DNA of 64,000 bases. Source: Roseiarcus sp963751165 (lineage in GTDB: Bacteria > Pseudomonadota > Alphaproteobacteria > Rhizobiales > Beijerinckiaceae). A model generated the notes under the pieces. The model had not been told where the DNA came from. It did no database searches and saw only the letters and a list, made by a program, of their open reading frames with translations. The stretch is from contig CAVVTP010000008.1 in assembly GCA_963751165.1 (NCBI GenBank), positions 1 to 64,000 of the forward strand. Direction: 5' to 3'. A program made the translations under genes and the position numbers. Each line of letters starts with the position of its first letter. Position 1 is the stretch's first letter. Shown here one piece after another: positions 48,121-57,049 of this stretch.

Positions 48121-48424
48121 AGGGGAGCGAGCGACTGGGCGCCAATCGCAAGACCGTTATCTTCGGGCCGAAAAAACGGTTGGGCCAATCAACGGCCGCT
48201 CAGAGCCGGGTCCCCCAGATCCGTCGCGGGCCCTCAATCTTCGTTTGTCCGCGACCCGCTCGGGCCGTCTGGTCAACATTCTCAGCCACGACTGAGCCAA
48301 GCGGACATCGCCCGCGTCGCGGCTTGCCGGCCAGAGGACCTGGCTCGCCGCTACGGTTCAAGTCCCGACGGCGAACCGGTATTGCCGGCCATGCTTCTCG
48401 CCGAAACGAGCAGAAGGCGGTCCG
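48121..48424. other. Non-coding stretch downstream of the VapB-like remnant
   Basis: About 300 bases lie between the antitoxin-like remnant and the MFS gene. A VapC toxin gene would be expected here, but only a few residues directly after the antitoxin stop (DRLLLVSARSMAG) could be read as a VapC fragment. This is weak evidence. Confidence 0.35.
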
Positions 48425-48662
48425 TCACCGCTCGACCTCGCGGCCGGGCTCGGCGTCGCGCTCGACGTCAAGAGCCGGCGCGATGAGGTCGACGCCTTCG
48501 CGAACCCGCACCGAGCGCGGATGCGCTGCGAAGAGCGAGCCCGCGGGGACATTCTGCTCGAGCAGACGCCGCATGGCCAAGGCGACTGCGCGTCAGCTTC
48601 TTGGCGGCTTCTTCGATCAGCGCAACCACCTCGGGCCGATTGATGGTGACCACGTGGACCAT
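48425..48662 (-). pseudogene. VapB-type antitoxin remnant, frame disrupted
   Basis: The start MVHVVTINRPEVVALIEEAAKKLT looks like the DNA-binding N-terminus of PSK/Rv0623-type VapB antitoxins. The C-terminal part, LAMRRLLEQNVPAGSLF, then SVRVREGVDLIAPALDVERD, lies in another frame, with a break near 48580-48590. The rejoined product would be about 79 residues. No toxin gene follows, so it is an orphan or decayed pair. The start codon region is a triplicated 8-base repeat. Confidence 0.5.
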
Positions 48663-48678
48663 AGGACCATAGGACCAT
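48655..48678 (-). repeat. Triplicated 8-base repeat at the antitoxin start
   Basis: Three tandem copies of ATGGTCCW supply three ATG codons (at 48678, 48670 and 48662), each in a different frame. Only the last opens the antitoxin frame. Confidence 0.8.
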
Positions 48679-48932
48679 AAACGGATCCTCATATCATTAC
48701 GGGCGCAATGAAATAAAAGTCGCCCCATTAAGCAAGCCCTGACACTCCGGCATATCCCCAGCGCGCCATCAGGTCCGAGTGAAGAAGAGTTTGGTCGCCG
48801 GCAGCTTGGGAATAGATCGTTGGCGGCGATGAGGCTCGCGGAATTGACCCGAACCAATCGCCGCGGCGAAAGCGCCCGTCTTCCGCCCGACCGAATTTTA
48901 CGTTACCCTCCTCGTAATCAGGGAGATATCCA

Positions 48933-49884
48933 ATGCAGCTTCGCCGCCTCGGCCGCACCGATCTCTCGATCACGCCGATGGTCCTCGGGGGAAACGTATT
49001 CGGCTGGACGGCCGACAAGCCGACCTCGTTCGCCGTGCTCGACCGCTTCGCCGCGGCAGGGCTCAACGCCATCGACACGGCTGACGCCTACTCGTCCTGG
49101 GTCCCCGGCAACAAGGGCGGCGAGTCCGAGGCGATCATCGGCGAGGTGGATGAAGGCGCGGGGAAACCGCGGCCGCATGATCGTCGTCACCAAGGTCGGT
49201 TCGCCAATGGGCAAGGGTAAGGAGGGCCTCTCGCCGCGGTACATCGAAGAGGCAGTCGACGCCTCGCTAAAGCGCCTGCAGACCGACGTGATCGACCTCT
49301 ACCTGTCGCACTGGCCGGACATGGCGACGCCGATCGCCGACACGCTTGGCGCCTATCAGCGGCTGATCGAGAAGGGAAAGATCCGCTGGTGCGGCGCCTC
49401 CAATCTCACCGTCGCGCTGCTCGAGGCGGCGATCGCCGCGGCGAAGACACGCGGCGGCCCGCGCTACGAGGTCCTGCAGCCTGAATACAACCTCGCCGAC
49501 CGGGCCGGGTTCGAGGGGGGCCTCGCGGATATCTGCCGGCGCGAGGAGATCGGCGTCATCACCTATTTCAGCCTGGCGAAGGGCTTCCTGTCGGGCAAGT
49601 ACCGCAGCACGGAGGACCTGACCAAGAGTCCGCGCGGCGGCGGGGTGAAGGACTATCTGAACCCGCGCGGCTTTCGCATTCTCGACGCGCTCGAAGCGAC
49701 GGCTGCGCGCCACAAGGCGAAACCGGCCGAGGTCGCGCTCTCCTGGGTCATCGCGAGGCCCGGCGTGACCGCGCCGATCGCCAGCGCCACATCGATCGAG
49801 CAGGTCGACAGCCTCGTCCGCGCCATCCAGCTATCGCTGTCGGAAGCGGACATGGCCGCGCTGAATCAGGCGAGCGCCAGCTAG
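48933..49884 (+). pseudogene. Aldo/keto reductase, one frameshift
   Basis: ATG 48933 follows GGGAGA. The first part (MQLRRLGRTDLSITPMVLGGNVFGW, NAIDTADAYSSW) and the second (MKARGNRGRMIVVTKVGSPMG, DVIDLYLSHWPD) are in different frames; removing one G near 49145 restores GEWMKARGNRGRM. The catalytic tetrad Asp, Tyr, Lys and His is visible in DTADAY, VVTKVG and LSHW. The rejoined length of about 316 residues is normal. It is a cytoplasmic NADPH-dependent carbonyl reductase of unknown substrate. Confidence 0.87.
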
Positions 49885-49978
49885 CGGACTGTCGGCTGGG
49901 TCCGCCCCTGGCCACAGAGAGATCAATAGAATCGCAGCTTTTTTCCGAGGCACTGCAACGATATCAACGACTCGCATC

Positions 49979-51688
49979 CTAAATGTCAGATCGACCACGA
50001 GCGCTCGCGTCACTGGCCTTTGAGCTCGACTTGTCTCGCAGCTCGCGGCGCAGAATCTTTCCGATCGGCGTGCGCGGCAGCAAATCGCGGAACTCCACGT
50101 GACGCGGCGTCTTGTATCCCGTCAGATAGAGCCGGCAATGAGCGATGATCTCGGCGCCGGTCAGCTTTTCGTCCTTGCGCACGACGACGATCTTCACCGC
50201 CTCGCCTGACTTCACGTCCGGCACGCCGACCGCGCCGACCTCGTGCACGCCTGGGTGGGTCATCACCACGTCTTCGATCTCGTTCGGATAGACGTTGAAG
50301 CCGGACACGATGATCATGTCTTTCTGCCGATCGACAATATAGACATTGCCGCGGTCGTCGACCCGGGCGATGTCGCCGGTACGCAGATAGCCGTCGCTGG
50401 TCATCACCTTGGCCGTCTCGTCGGGCCTGTTCCAGTAGCCGGCCATCACCTGCGGACCCTTGACGCAGAGCTCGCCGGATTCGCCGAGCGCCACGTCGCA
50501 TCCGTCCGCGTCGCGGATGGCGAGGTCGGTCGACGGCATCGGCAGGCCGATCGAACCGGTATAGTCCTCGATGGTCAGCGGGTTGGCGGTCACGATCGGC
50601 GAAGTCTCGGTCAGGCCGTACCCTTCGATCAGCGGCTTGCCGGTCACCTGTTTCCAGCGCTCGGCGACGGCTCGCTGAACGGCCATGCCGCCGGCCACGG
50701 CGAGATGGAGGCGCGAGAAGTCGAGCCGCAGAAAGTCCGCGTTGCTGAGCAGTGCGTTGAACAGGGTGTTGACGCCGCTGATCGCGGTGAAGGGCGTGCG
50801 CTCCAATGTCTTGGCGAAGCCCTTGACATCGCGCGGATCGGGGATGAGCAAATTGTTTGCGCCAACCATCAGCGGCACGAAGCAGTTCACGGTCAGCGCG
50901 AACACGTGATAGAGCGGCAAGGCCGTCACGAACACTTCCTCGTTGGTGATGAGCGACGAGCCGACCCACGCGTGCACCTGTTCCAGGTTCGCAATCATGT
51001 TGCGGTGGGTGAGCATCGCGCCCTTGGGCACGCCCGTCGTGCCGCCGGTGTACTGCAGGAACGCGAGGTCGTCGGGCTCGACCGGCGGAAACTCGACGGT
51101 CTTAAGCCTGCCGAGCGACAGCGCGCGCTTGAAACGCACCGCTTGTGGCAGACGCCATGCGGGAACAGCGCGCCGTACCTGGCGAAGCACGAAGTTGGTG
51201 AGGGGACCGCGCGGAAACCCGAGAAGATCGCCGGCGGCTGCGACCACGACGGTGCGCACCTGCGTGCCGTCGATCGCCTTCTCGAGCGTCTGGGCGAAAT
51301 TCTCCACAACCACGATCGCCTCGGCGCCGGAATCCTCGAGCTGATGACGCAGCTCGCGCGGCGAGTAGAGCGGATTGCAATTGACCGCGACATAGCCGGC
51401 GCGCAACGCGCCGAACAGGGCGACCGGATATTGTAGCAGGTTCGGCATCATCAGGGCGATTCGCGCACCGCGCGGCAGACGCGCGACGTTCTGCAGATAG
51501 CCGGCGAACGCCCGCGACAGGCGGTCGAGCTCGCCGTACGACATTGTGCGGCCCATGCTGATATAGGCGGCCCGGTCGCGATAGCGGTCGACATTGGCGG
51601 CGAAGAAGTCGCCGATCGAGGCGTAAGCGGTCGGATTGATGTCGGCCGGGACGCCCTCGGGATAGGACTTCAGCCAGATCCGTTCCAT
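49979..51688 (-). CDS. fadD: Long-chain fatty acid-CoA ligase
   Basis: The 569-residue AMP-forming ligase activates fatty acids to acyl-CoA. It has the P-loop YTGGTTGVPKG at residues 213-223, EGYGLTETSP, YLRTGDIARVDDRGNVYIVDRQKDMIIVSGFNVYPNEIE-type fatty-acyl signature elements, and the catalytic Lys region TPIGKILRRELR. It lies 25 bases downstream of the fatty acyl-CoA reductase gene on the same strand, so its acyl-CoA product probably feeds that enzyme in wax ester formation. Confidence 0.94.
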   Translation of the reverse strand: MERIWLKSYPEGVPADINPTAYASIGDFFAANVDRYRDRAAYISMGRTMSYGELDRLSRAFAGYLQNVARLPRGARIALMMPNLLQYPVALFGALRAGYVAVNCNPLYSPRELRHQLEDSGAEAIVVVENFAQTLEKAIDGTQVRTVVVAAAGDLLGFPRGPLTNFVLRQVRRAVPAWRLPQAVRFKRALSLGRLKTVEFPPVEPDDLAFLQYTGGTTGVPKGAMLTHRNMIANLEQVHAWVGSSLITNEEVFVTALPLYHVFALTVNCFVPLMVGANNLLIPDPRDVKGFAKTLERTPFTAISGVNTLFNALLSNADFLRLDFSRLHLAVAGGMAVQRAVAERWKQVTGKPLIEGYGLTETSPIVTANPLTIEDYTGSIGLPMPSTDLAIRDADGCDVALGESGELCVKGPQVMAGYWNRPDETAKVMTSDGYLRTGDIARVDDRGNVYIVDRQKDMIIVSGFNVYPNEIEDVVMTHPGVHEVGAVGVPDVKSGEAVKIVVVRKDEKLTGAEIIAHCRLYLTGYKTPRHVEFRDLLPRTPIGKILRRELRDKSSSKASDASARGRSDI

Positions 51689-51713
51689 TATTATTATTGC
51701 CTCGCTTCACGCA

Positions 51714-53699
51714 TCAGATATGCAAGCCCCTCAAGAGTTGGATGAACGCGACCTGGTCCGCGGTCGGGGCGGCCTCGCTCTCCTTGGCGCCGCTTGCGGC
51801 GGCGCTCTCCGGGAACATGCGGAACGCCGTATTGAGCACGATCCGCCCCATGTTGGGGGCGAGCGCATGCACCGCCTGGCCGAACCGCCCGAGTCTAGTC
51901 GCCACACGCGCCGGCCGATGAATGATCGCCTCGACGACCAGAGCGGCCGCCTCATCCGGATCCAGCGTCGGCACCTGCTCGTAGAACTTGGTCGGCGCGA
52001 TCATCTCCGTGCGCACGAGCGGCATGTTGACGTTTGTGAATGCGACGTTGCGGTCGAGAAACTCGCTCGCTGCGCAATCCGACCAAGCCTCCAGCGCCGC
52101 CTTCGAGGCGACATAGGCGGAGAAGCGCGGCGCGCTCGTCAGCGCGCCGATCGAAGAGATATTGACGATGTGGCCGGAGCGACGCTCGGACATGCCGGGC
52201 AGGAACCCCATCGCCAGCTGAACTGCGGCGAGATAGTTCAGTTGCATCAGCCGTTCGAGGTCGTGCAAGCGATCGTAGGAATTCTCGACCGCGCGGCGGA
52301 TCGAGCGCCCAGCGTTGTTGATCAGGATGTCGATCCCGCCGTGCTCGTTCAGGATCCGCTGAATGAACGTCGCACATTGCGCCGGATCCGAAATGTCGGC
52401 GGTATAAGTCTGGACGTCGAGCCCCTGCCCCGCGAATTCCTGGCGAGTCAGGGCAAGCTTTTCGTCGTCGCGCGCAACGATCAGCGTCTTCGCGCCGGCC
52501 TGGGCGACCCTGAGCGCGATCGCTTTGCCGATGCCGGCCGAACCGCCTGTCACCAGAACACACTTGCCTTCGACGGCGCCGCGCAGCGACCTGTCGACGA
52601 ATAGCGCCGGATCGAGGTGACGTTCCCAATAGTCCCAGAGCCGCCAGGCGTAGTCCTCGAAGGCGGGAACCACGATACCGGCCGGACGCAGGAGCTTCTG
52701 CGTCTCGCGGCTGTCGAAGCGGGTCGGATAATTGACGAACATGAAAACGTCTTCCGGCAGGCCGAGCTCCTTCATCATCATCTTGCGCATGCGGCGGAAT
52801 GGGGTCAGCGCCATCAGGCCGCGCCTCAGCGCGGGCGGCGCGAGGCCGAAGAGAGCGGCGTTGACTCGCACTGTGAAGGCAGGAGCGTGAGCAGCGCGCG
52901 CGAGCGCGTTCAGCATGTCGCCGACGCGCAGAGGATTCGGGTCGGTCAAGTGGAAGGTGCGGCCGTCGAGTCCGTCAAGATGGGCGAGATGATCGATCGC
53001 GGCGACGACGAAGTCGACCGGCACGACATTAATTCTGCCGCCCTCGACGCCGATCATCGGAACCCACGAGGGCACGACGTCGCGCAACTTCTGGATGAGC
53101 TTGAAGAAGTAGTAGGGGCCGTCAATCTTGTCGATCTCGCCTGTTCTCGAGTCGCCGACGACGACGCCGGGGCGATAGATCCGCCAGGGGATGTCCTTCT
53201 CCGCCCGCACCAGCCCCTCGCCCTTATGCTTGGAGGCGTAATACGGATGCTCGAGACCGCGCGCCTCGTCGAACATGTCCTCGCGGAAAACGCCATCGTA
53301 CAGGCCCGCCGCAGCGATCGAGCTCACGTGATGGAAGCAGCCCGCCTTGACCGCCTTGGCGAAGGCCAGCGCGTTCGCGACGCCTGCGACGTTGGCAGTG
53401 ACAACCTGCGCAGGGGGCGCCTCGAGGTCGTAAACGGCGGCGAGATGGAAGAAACGGTCGATCTTCCCCTCGAGATTGCGCATATCCTTGGCTGAAACGC
53501 CGAGATCGGGGCTGGAGATATCGCCTTCGATCAGCGTCATGCGCTCTGCGCCCGCGCTCCAAAACTCCGTCAGCGCCCCGACCAGTTCCTCGGTCGGTCG
53601 ATAGACCAGGACGTAAACACGCTCGCTGTCGCGCTCGAGCAGCCGCCGGACAAGTCGCTTGCCGATGAATCCCGTTCCTCCGGTCACGAAGGTGCTCAT
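51714..53699 (-). CDS. Alcohol-forming fatty acyl-CoA reductase (bimodular)
   Basis: The 661-residue protein has two reductase modules. The N-terminal extended-SDR module has TGGTGFIG (6-13) and YYASK (Tyr153, Lys157); blocks such as GPYYFFKLIQKLRDVVPSWVP-type sequence and GRINVVPVDFVV follow. The C-terminal classical SDR has TGGSAGIG (384-391), NNAGRS, Ser515/516 and Tyr529/Lys533. Architecture, length and many blocks match, from memory, the Marinobacter Maqu_2507-type reductase that converts acyl-CoA to fatty alcohol with NADPH. It precedes the acyl-CoA ligase, and a wax ester synthase lies 3.4 kb away, which fits that role. Confidence 0.88.
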   Translation of the reverse strand: MSTFVTGGTGFIGKRLVRRLLERDSERVYVLVYRPTEELVGALTEFWSAGAERMTLIEGDISSPDLGVSAKDMRNLEGKIDRFFHLAAVYDLEAPPAQVVTANVAGVANALAFAKAVKAGCFHHVSSIAAAGLYDGVFREDMFDEARGLEHPYYASKHKGEGLVRAEKDIPWRIYRPGVVVGDSRTGEIDKIDGPYYFFKLIQKLRDVVPSWVPMIGVEGGRINVVPVDFVVAAIDHLAHLDGLDGRTFHLTDPNPLRVGDMLNALARAAHAPAFTVRVNAALFGLAPPALRRGLMALTPFRRMRKMMMKELGLPEDVFMFVNYPTRFDSRETQKLLRPAGIVVPAFEDYAWRLWDYWERHLDPALFVDRSLRGAVEGKCVLVTGGSAGIGKAIALRVAQAGAKTLIVARDDEKLALTRQEFAGQGLDVQTYTADISDPAQCATFIQRILNEHGGIDILINNAGRSIRRAVENSYDRLHDLERLMQLNYLAAVQLAMGFLPGMSERRSGHIVNISSIGALTSAPRFSAYVASKAALEAWSDCAASEFLDRNVAFTNVNMPLVRTEMIAPTKFYEQVPTLDPDEAAALVVEAIIHRPARVATRLGRFGQAVHALAPNMGRIVLNTAFRMFPESAAASGAKESEAAPTADQVAFIQLLRGLHI

Positions 53700-53727
53700 G
53701 AGCCTTTCCTTTCCCGCGTATTTTTCA

Positions 53728-53760
53728 TCTAGCCGATAAGTCTAGAATGATCCGCCTAGA
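53728..53760. promoter_or_regulatory. TCTAG half-site cluster in the wax-locus divergent region
   Basis: TCTAG occurs at 53728 and 53741, and CTAGA at 53756, the last two forming TCTAG-N10-CTAGA. They lie between the divergent reductase and phasin genes and could be an operator, perhaps for the TetR protein at 55545. Confidence 0.3.
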
Positions 53761-53833
53761 ACTTTGGGCGGCGGATTCTAAAATCCTATGCTTTGATGCG
53801 CTTCATAGAAAGGCGGGTTGGCCGCCGAGACGA

Positions 53834-54271
53834 ATGCGAGGATGGTCATGCCAAAGAGAACTCAAGGAACTTGCCAAAGAGACGACAGAAAACCAGTTGG
53901 CTGTGAAAGTCAGGGAATCCGCCACTCAGATTTGGCTTGCGGGCCTCGGAGCGTTCTCCAAGGCTCAGCAGGAAGGCGCAAAGGTGTTCGAGGCGCTTGT
54001 CGCCGAAGGCGAGAAGGTTCAGGAGCGGACCAAGGTGGCCACGGACGAGCGTCTGGCCGAAGTGAGGGCCAAGGCGAGCGGAACCTGGGATAAGCTCGAG
54101 CAGGTGTTCGAGGACCGGGTGGCGCGGGCGCTGAACAGTTTGAGCGTTCCGAGCCGGAAGGACGTCGACATCCTGTCGCAGCGGGTCGCTGAACTGACGG
54201 AGATCGCCAAGAAGCTGATCTGCCGAAGAGGAGACGCACGGGCGCGCGCGGGCGCACAGAGCGAAAACTGA
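53834..54271 (+). CDS. Phasin (PhaI/PhaF-type granule protein)
   Basis: The core ELKELAKETTENQLAVKVRESATQIWLAGLGAFSKAQQEG-type sequence, KVFEALVAEGEKVQERTK and WDKLEQVFEDRVARALNSLSVPSRKDVDILSQRV is that of PhaI/PhaF phasins, amphipathic helical proteins coating PHA or lipid granules. Both ends look disturbed: the N-terminal residues (MRGWSCQR) are atypical, while an ATG at 53849 with GAGGA upstream lies in another frame. The expected Ala/Lys-rich tail (SAEEETHGRARAHRAKTE) is read in a third frame ending at 54275. The protein is about 145 residues. It is the first rightward gene of the wax locus. Confidence 0.75.
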   Translation: MRGWSCQRELKELAKETTENQLAVKVRESATQIWLAGLGAFSKAQQEGAKVFEALVAEGEKVQERTKVATDERLAEVRAKASGTWDKLEQVFEDRVARALNSLSVPSRKDVDILSQRVAELTEIAKKLICRRGDARARAGAQSEN

Positions 54272-54318
54272 GTAAGCCAAGCCCCATTCCGCTCTGAAGA
54301 TTCGAGCGGGGTCTTCAA

Positions 54319-55573
54319 ATGAACAGGCGACGTCGCCCCGGGAAGATGGGGATCGCCCTCGCAGGGGGCGGTCCCCTCGGTGGAATTTACGAGATCGGAG
54401 CGCTGGTCGCGCTAGAAAAGGCGCTTAAAGGCCTTACGCTAACCGATCTCGATGTCTATGTCGGCGTGAGTTCCGGTGCGTTTATCGCGGCGGGCCTCGC
54501 CAACGGGATCGGCCCCAGCGAGATGCATGGGATGTTCATACTCGACCGGTCGCATAGCGATCCGTTCGAGCCCGAGCTTCTGTTGCGTCCGGCTTTCGGC
54601 GAATTCGCCCGGCAAATCATGCGGATGCCGGAACTGATGCAGGCCGCGGCGCTTGCCTATTTCGGCGCGAGCCCCACGCACGGCCTGGTCGAATCGTTCA
54701 TGCGCCTGACGCGCGGATTGCCGAACGGCCTGTTCGACAACGGCGCGATCGCTTCCTATCTGGCGCGGCTCTTCAGCCAGCCGGGCCGCACGGACGACTT
54801 CCGCAAACTCCCGCACAAACTGTTCGTCGTCGCCACCGAGCTCGACAGCGGCAGCTCGACGCCGTTCGGAGCGCCAGGAACTCGACCACGTGCCGATCTC
54901 CGAGGCGGTCAAGGCGAGCTCGGCTTTGCCGGGCCTCTACCCGCCGGCGCGCATCGGCGACCACGATTACGTCGACGGCGCGCTGAAGAAGACGCTGCAT
55001 GCGTCAGTCGCGCTCAGGGAAGGCGCGACGCTACTCATCTGCGTCAATCCGCTCGTTCCCTACGACGCCGATCGCGCCGCAAGCGCAGGCGGAAAGCCGG
55101 TCCGATTGGCCGACCGGGAACTCGTCACCGTTCTTTCCCAGACCTTCCGCGCCCTGATCCATTCGCGCATGCGGGTCGGCATGGAACGCTACGCCAAGGA
55201 ATTCCCGAACGCCGACGTCGTGCTATTCGAGCCGGCGCAGGAGGACGAGGTCATCTTCTTCGCCAACATGTTCAGCTACGCCGATCGGCGCGCGCTGGCC
55301 GAGCATGCCTATCGCCACACGCTTTCGGAGCTCAGGCGTCGCTCGCACGAACTCGCGCCCGTCTTCGCCCGCCATGGCGTCGAGCTCGACTTGTCAGCAC
55401 TGCGAGTCGACGAGCGGCCGGCGTCGAAGCCTAGCCAGAGCGGAACATTGTGGAATAGCGTGCAGCCGCTCGGGAAAACACTGGGCGACCTCGAAAAGGC
55501 GTTGAGCCGGGATAAGCCCGGACGAACAGAGGGTGTGAAACGCGATGCCGAAGCCGCCCCGCCGGACGCGTGA
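54319..55573 (+). pseudogene. Patatin-like phospholipase, one frameshift
   Basis: This is a patatin-fold lipid hydrolase with a Ser-Asp dyad. The oxyanion-hole motif GGGPLGG (16-22), nucleophile GVSSG with Ser51, and, after the break near 54868-54885, the dyad Asp in DYVDGALKK are present. The rejoined protein is about 418 residues. It follows the phasin gene by about 45 bases and overlaps the TetR gene by 29 bases, so it belongs to the same transcript. A role in mobilising storage lipid or in membrane acyl turnover is plausible. The single break is probably a sequence error. Confidence 0.87.
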
Positions 55574-56186
55574 GCGGATCCTCGAAACCGCGCTCGCGAT
55601 GTTCAACGAGTTCGGCGAGCCGACTGTGGCGACAACGTCGATCGCGTTCGAAATGGGCATCAGCCCTGGCAATCTCTACTACCACTATCACTCCAAGGAA
55701 CAGATCCTCGCCGACCTGTTCGCCAATTTCCGGCGGGAGATCGAAACGACCCTGGCGGCTCCCGAGCAGCGGCCGCCCCATGCGGAGGACATCTGGCTCT
55801 TTCTGCACCTCGTCTTCGAGGCGATCTGGAAGTACCGATTCCTCTATCGCGACATCAATGATCTCGTCTCCCGCTATCATGTGATCGAAGTGCAGTTCCG
55901 CCGCGTCCTTGCGCACAAGATCCGGGTCGCCCAGCAGATTCTGGCGGGCCTCGTTACAGCGGGGCAGATGCGGGCTCAGCCGACTGAAATTTCCACCTTG
56001 GCCGAGAATATGGTGCTGGTGGCGAGCTACTGGATGTCTTTCGAATTCGCCCGCGATCCAAGAGCGACGCAGGATGACAAGACGCTCGCGCGCGGCGCAT
56101 TTCATGTCATTTCGCTCGCTGCGCCCTATCTCGAGCCGCGCGAACGCGAATTGTTCGATCAGTTGGCGAAGCGCTACATCGCCTGA
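55545..56186 (+). CDS. TetR/AcrR family regulator
   Basis: The 213-residue protein has the TetR N-terminal helix-turn-helix (RERILETALAMFNEFGEPTVATTSIAFEMGISPGNLYYHY-type sequence) and an all-helical ligand domain. It starts inside the patatin gene end and is followed 11 bases later by the next gene, so it is embedded in the phasin-patatin operon. It may sense acyl-CoA or fatty acids and control the wax locus; that is inference from position. Confidence 0.9.
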   Translation: MPKPPRRTRERILETALAMFNEFGEPTVATTSIAFEMGISPGNLYYHYHSKEQILADLFANFRREIETTLAAPEQRPPHAEDIWLFLHLVFEAIWKYRFLYRDINDLVSRYHVIEVQFRRVLAHKIRVAQQILAGLVTAGQMRAQPTEISTLAENMVLVASYWMSFEFARDPRATQDDKTLARGAFHVISLAAPYLEPRERELFDQLAKRYIA

Positions 56187-56197
56187 AGGAGGAGGCC

Positions 56198-57040
56198 ATG
56201 GTCACGCTCAAGTGGAAACCCTTTCCCTACGAGGCCGCCGGTTACGGCTACGAGGGGCTGGCGTTGCATAAGGCTTGGCCCCTCCTTCACCGCGGCGACT
56301 GCGAACCGTTCCCGGAAGCGGAGTTCGTGCGTCAGGCCTTTGCTCGGCATCCGAAACTCAAAGGCGGCTTCGACGCCGACAAGACGGCTCTGGCGCTGCA
56401 ATCGGCTTGGCGCGCCTATCACCGGGGCGACTTTGCCGCCGCGATCGCCGAAGGGTCCGCGCTCGGCCCGATCGGCGCCAACGCCGCCAACAAGGCGGCC
56501 AACATCTATGCGACCTATCTCGAAACCGAGAGCGAGCGGAAGCGCGAGACCTTCCTGAAATCGGCCGAGCGCGCCGAGGCGCTCCAGGCGGCGGCCCCGG
56601 ATTTCGTCAACGCCTTCTATTTCCACGCCCAGGCGCTCGGGCGCTATTCGCAAGAAATCTCGATCGCCAAGGCCTTGGCGCAGGGGATCGGCGGCAAGGT
56701 GAAGGCGAGCCTCGATAAGGCAGTCAGGCTCGAGCCGAACCACGCCGAAGCGCACATCGCGCTCGGCGCCTATCACGCCGAGATCGTCAGCAAGGTCGGG
56801 GGAATGCTCGCAGGCCTCACCTACGGAGCAAGCAAGGAGGAGGCGCTGAAGCATTTCGCCCTCGCCCGCAGGCTCCTGCCCGATTCGGCGATCGCCCGGA
56901 TCGAGGAGGCGAACGGCCTCGTCATGCTGTTCGGCAAGGCGAAGCTCGCCGAGGCCGAAAGGCTCTACAAGGAAGCCGCGCGCTGTATGCCGGCCGACGC
57001 GATGCAGAAGCTCGACGCCGAGCACGCGAAGGAGGCGTAG
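56198..57040 (+). CDS. Helical-repeat (TPR-like) protein of unknown function
   Basis: An AGGAGG site precedes ATG 56198. The 280-residue protein has no signal peptide and consists of helical pairs reminiscent of TPRs, for example ALQSAWRAYHRGDFAAAIAEGSALG, KASLDKAVRLEPNHAEAHIALGAYHAE and ALKHFALARRLLPDSAIARIEEANGL. I do not recognise a named family. It is the last gene of the phasin-patatin-TetR operon and converges on the wax ester synthase gene, which suggests a scaffold role at storage bodies. Confidence 0.75.
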   Translation: MVTLKWKPFPYEAAGYGYEGLALHKAWPLLHRGDCEPFPEAEFVRQAFARHPKLKGGFDADKTALALQSAWRAYHRGDFAAAIAEGSALGPIGANAANKAANIYATYLETESERKRETFLKSAERAEALQAAAPDFVNAFYFHAQALGRYSQEISIAKALAQGIGGKVKASLDKAVRLEPNHAEAHIALGAYHAEIVSKVGGMLAGLTYGASKEEALKHFALARRLLPDSAIARIEEANGLVMLFGKAKLAEAERLYKEAARCMPADAMQKLDAEHAKEA

Positions 57041-57049
57041 CCGATCAGA

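Noticed and set aside
48600..48662. Enoyl-CoA hydratase start (VVTINRPE)
   Set aside because: The first residues look like a crotonase N-terminus, but the continuation and the short length fit a VapB-type antitoxin better and no crotonase core follows.
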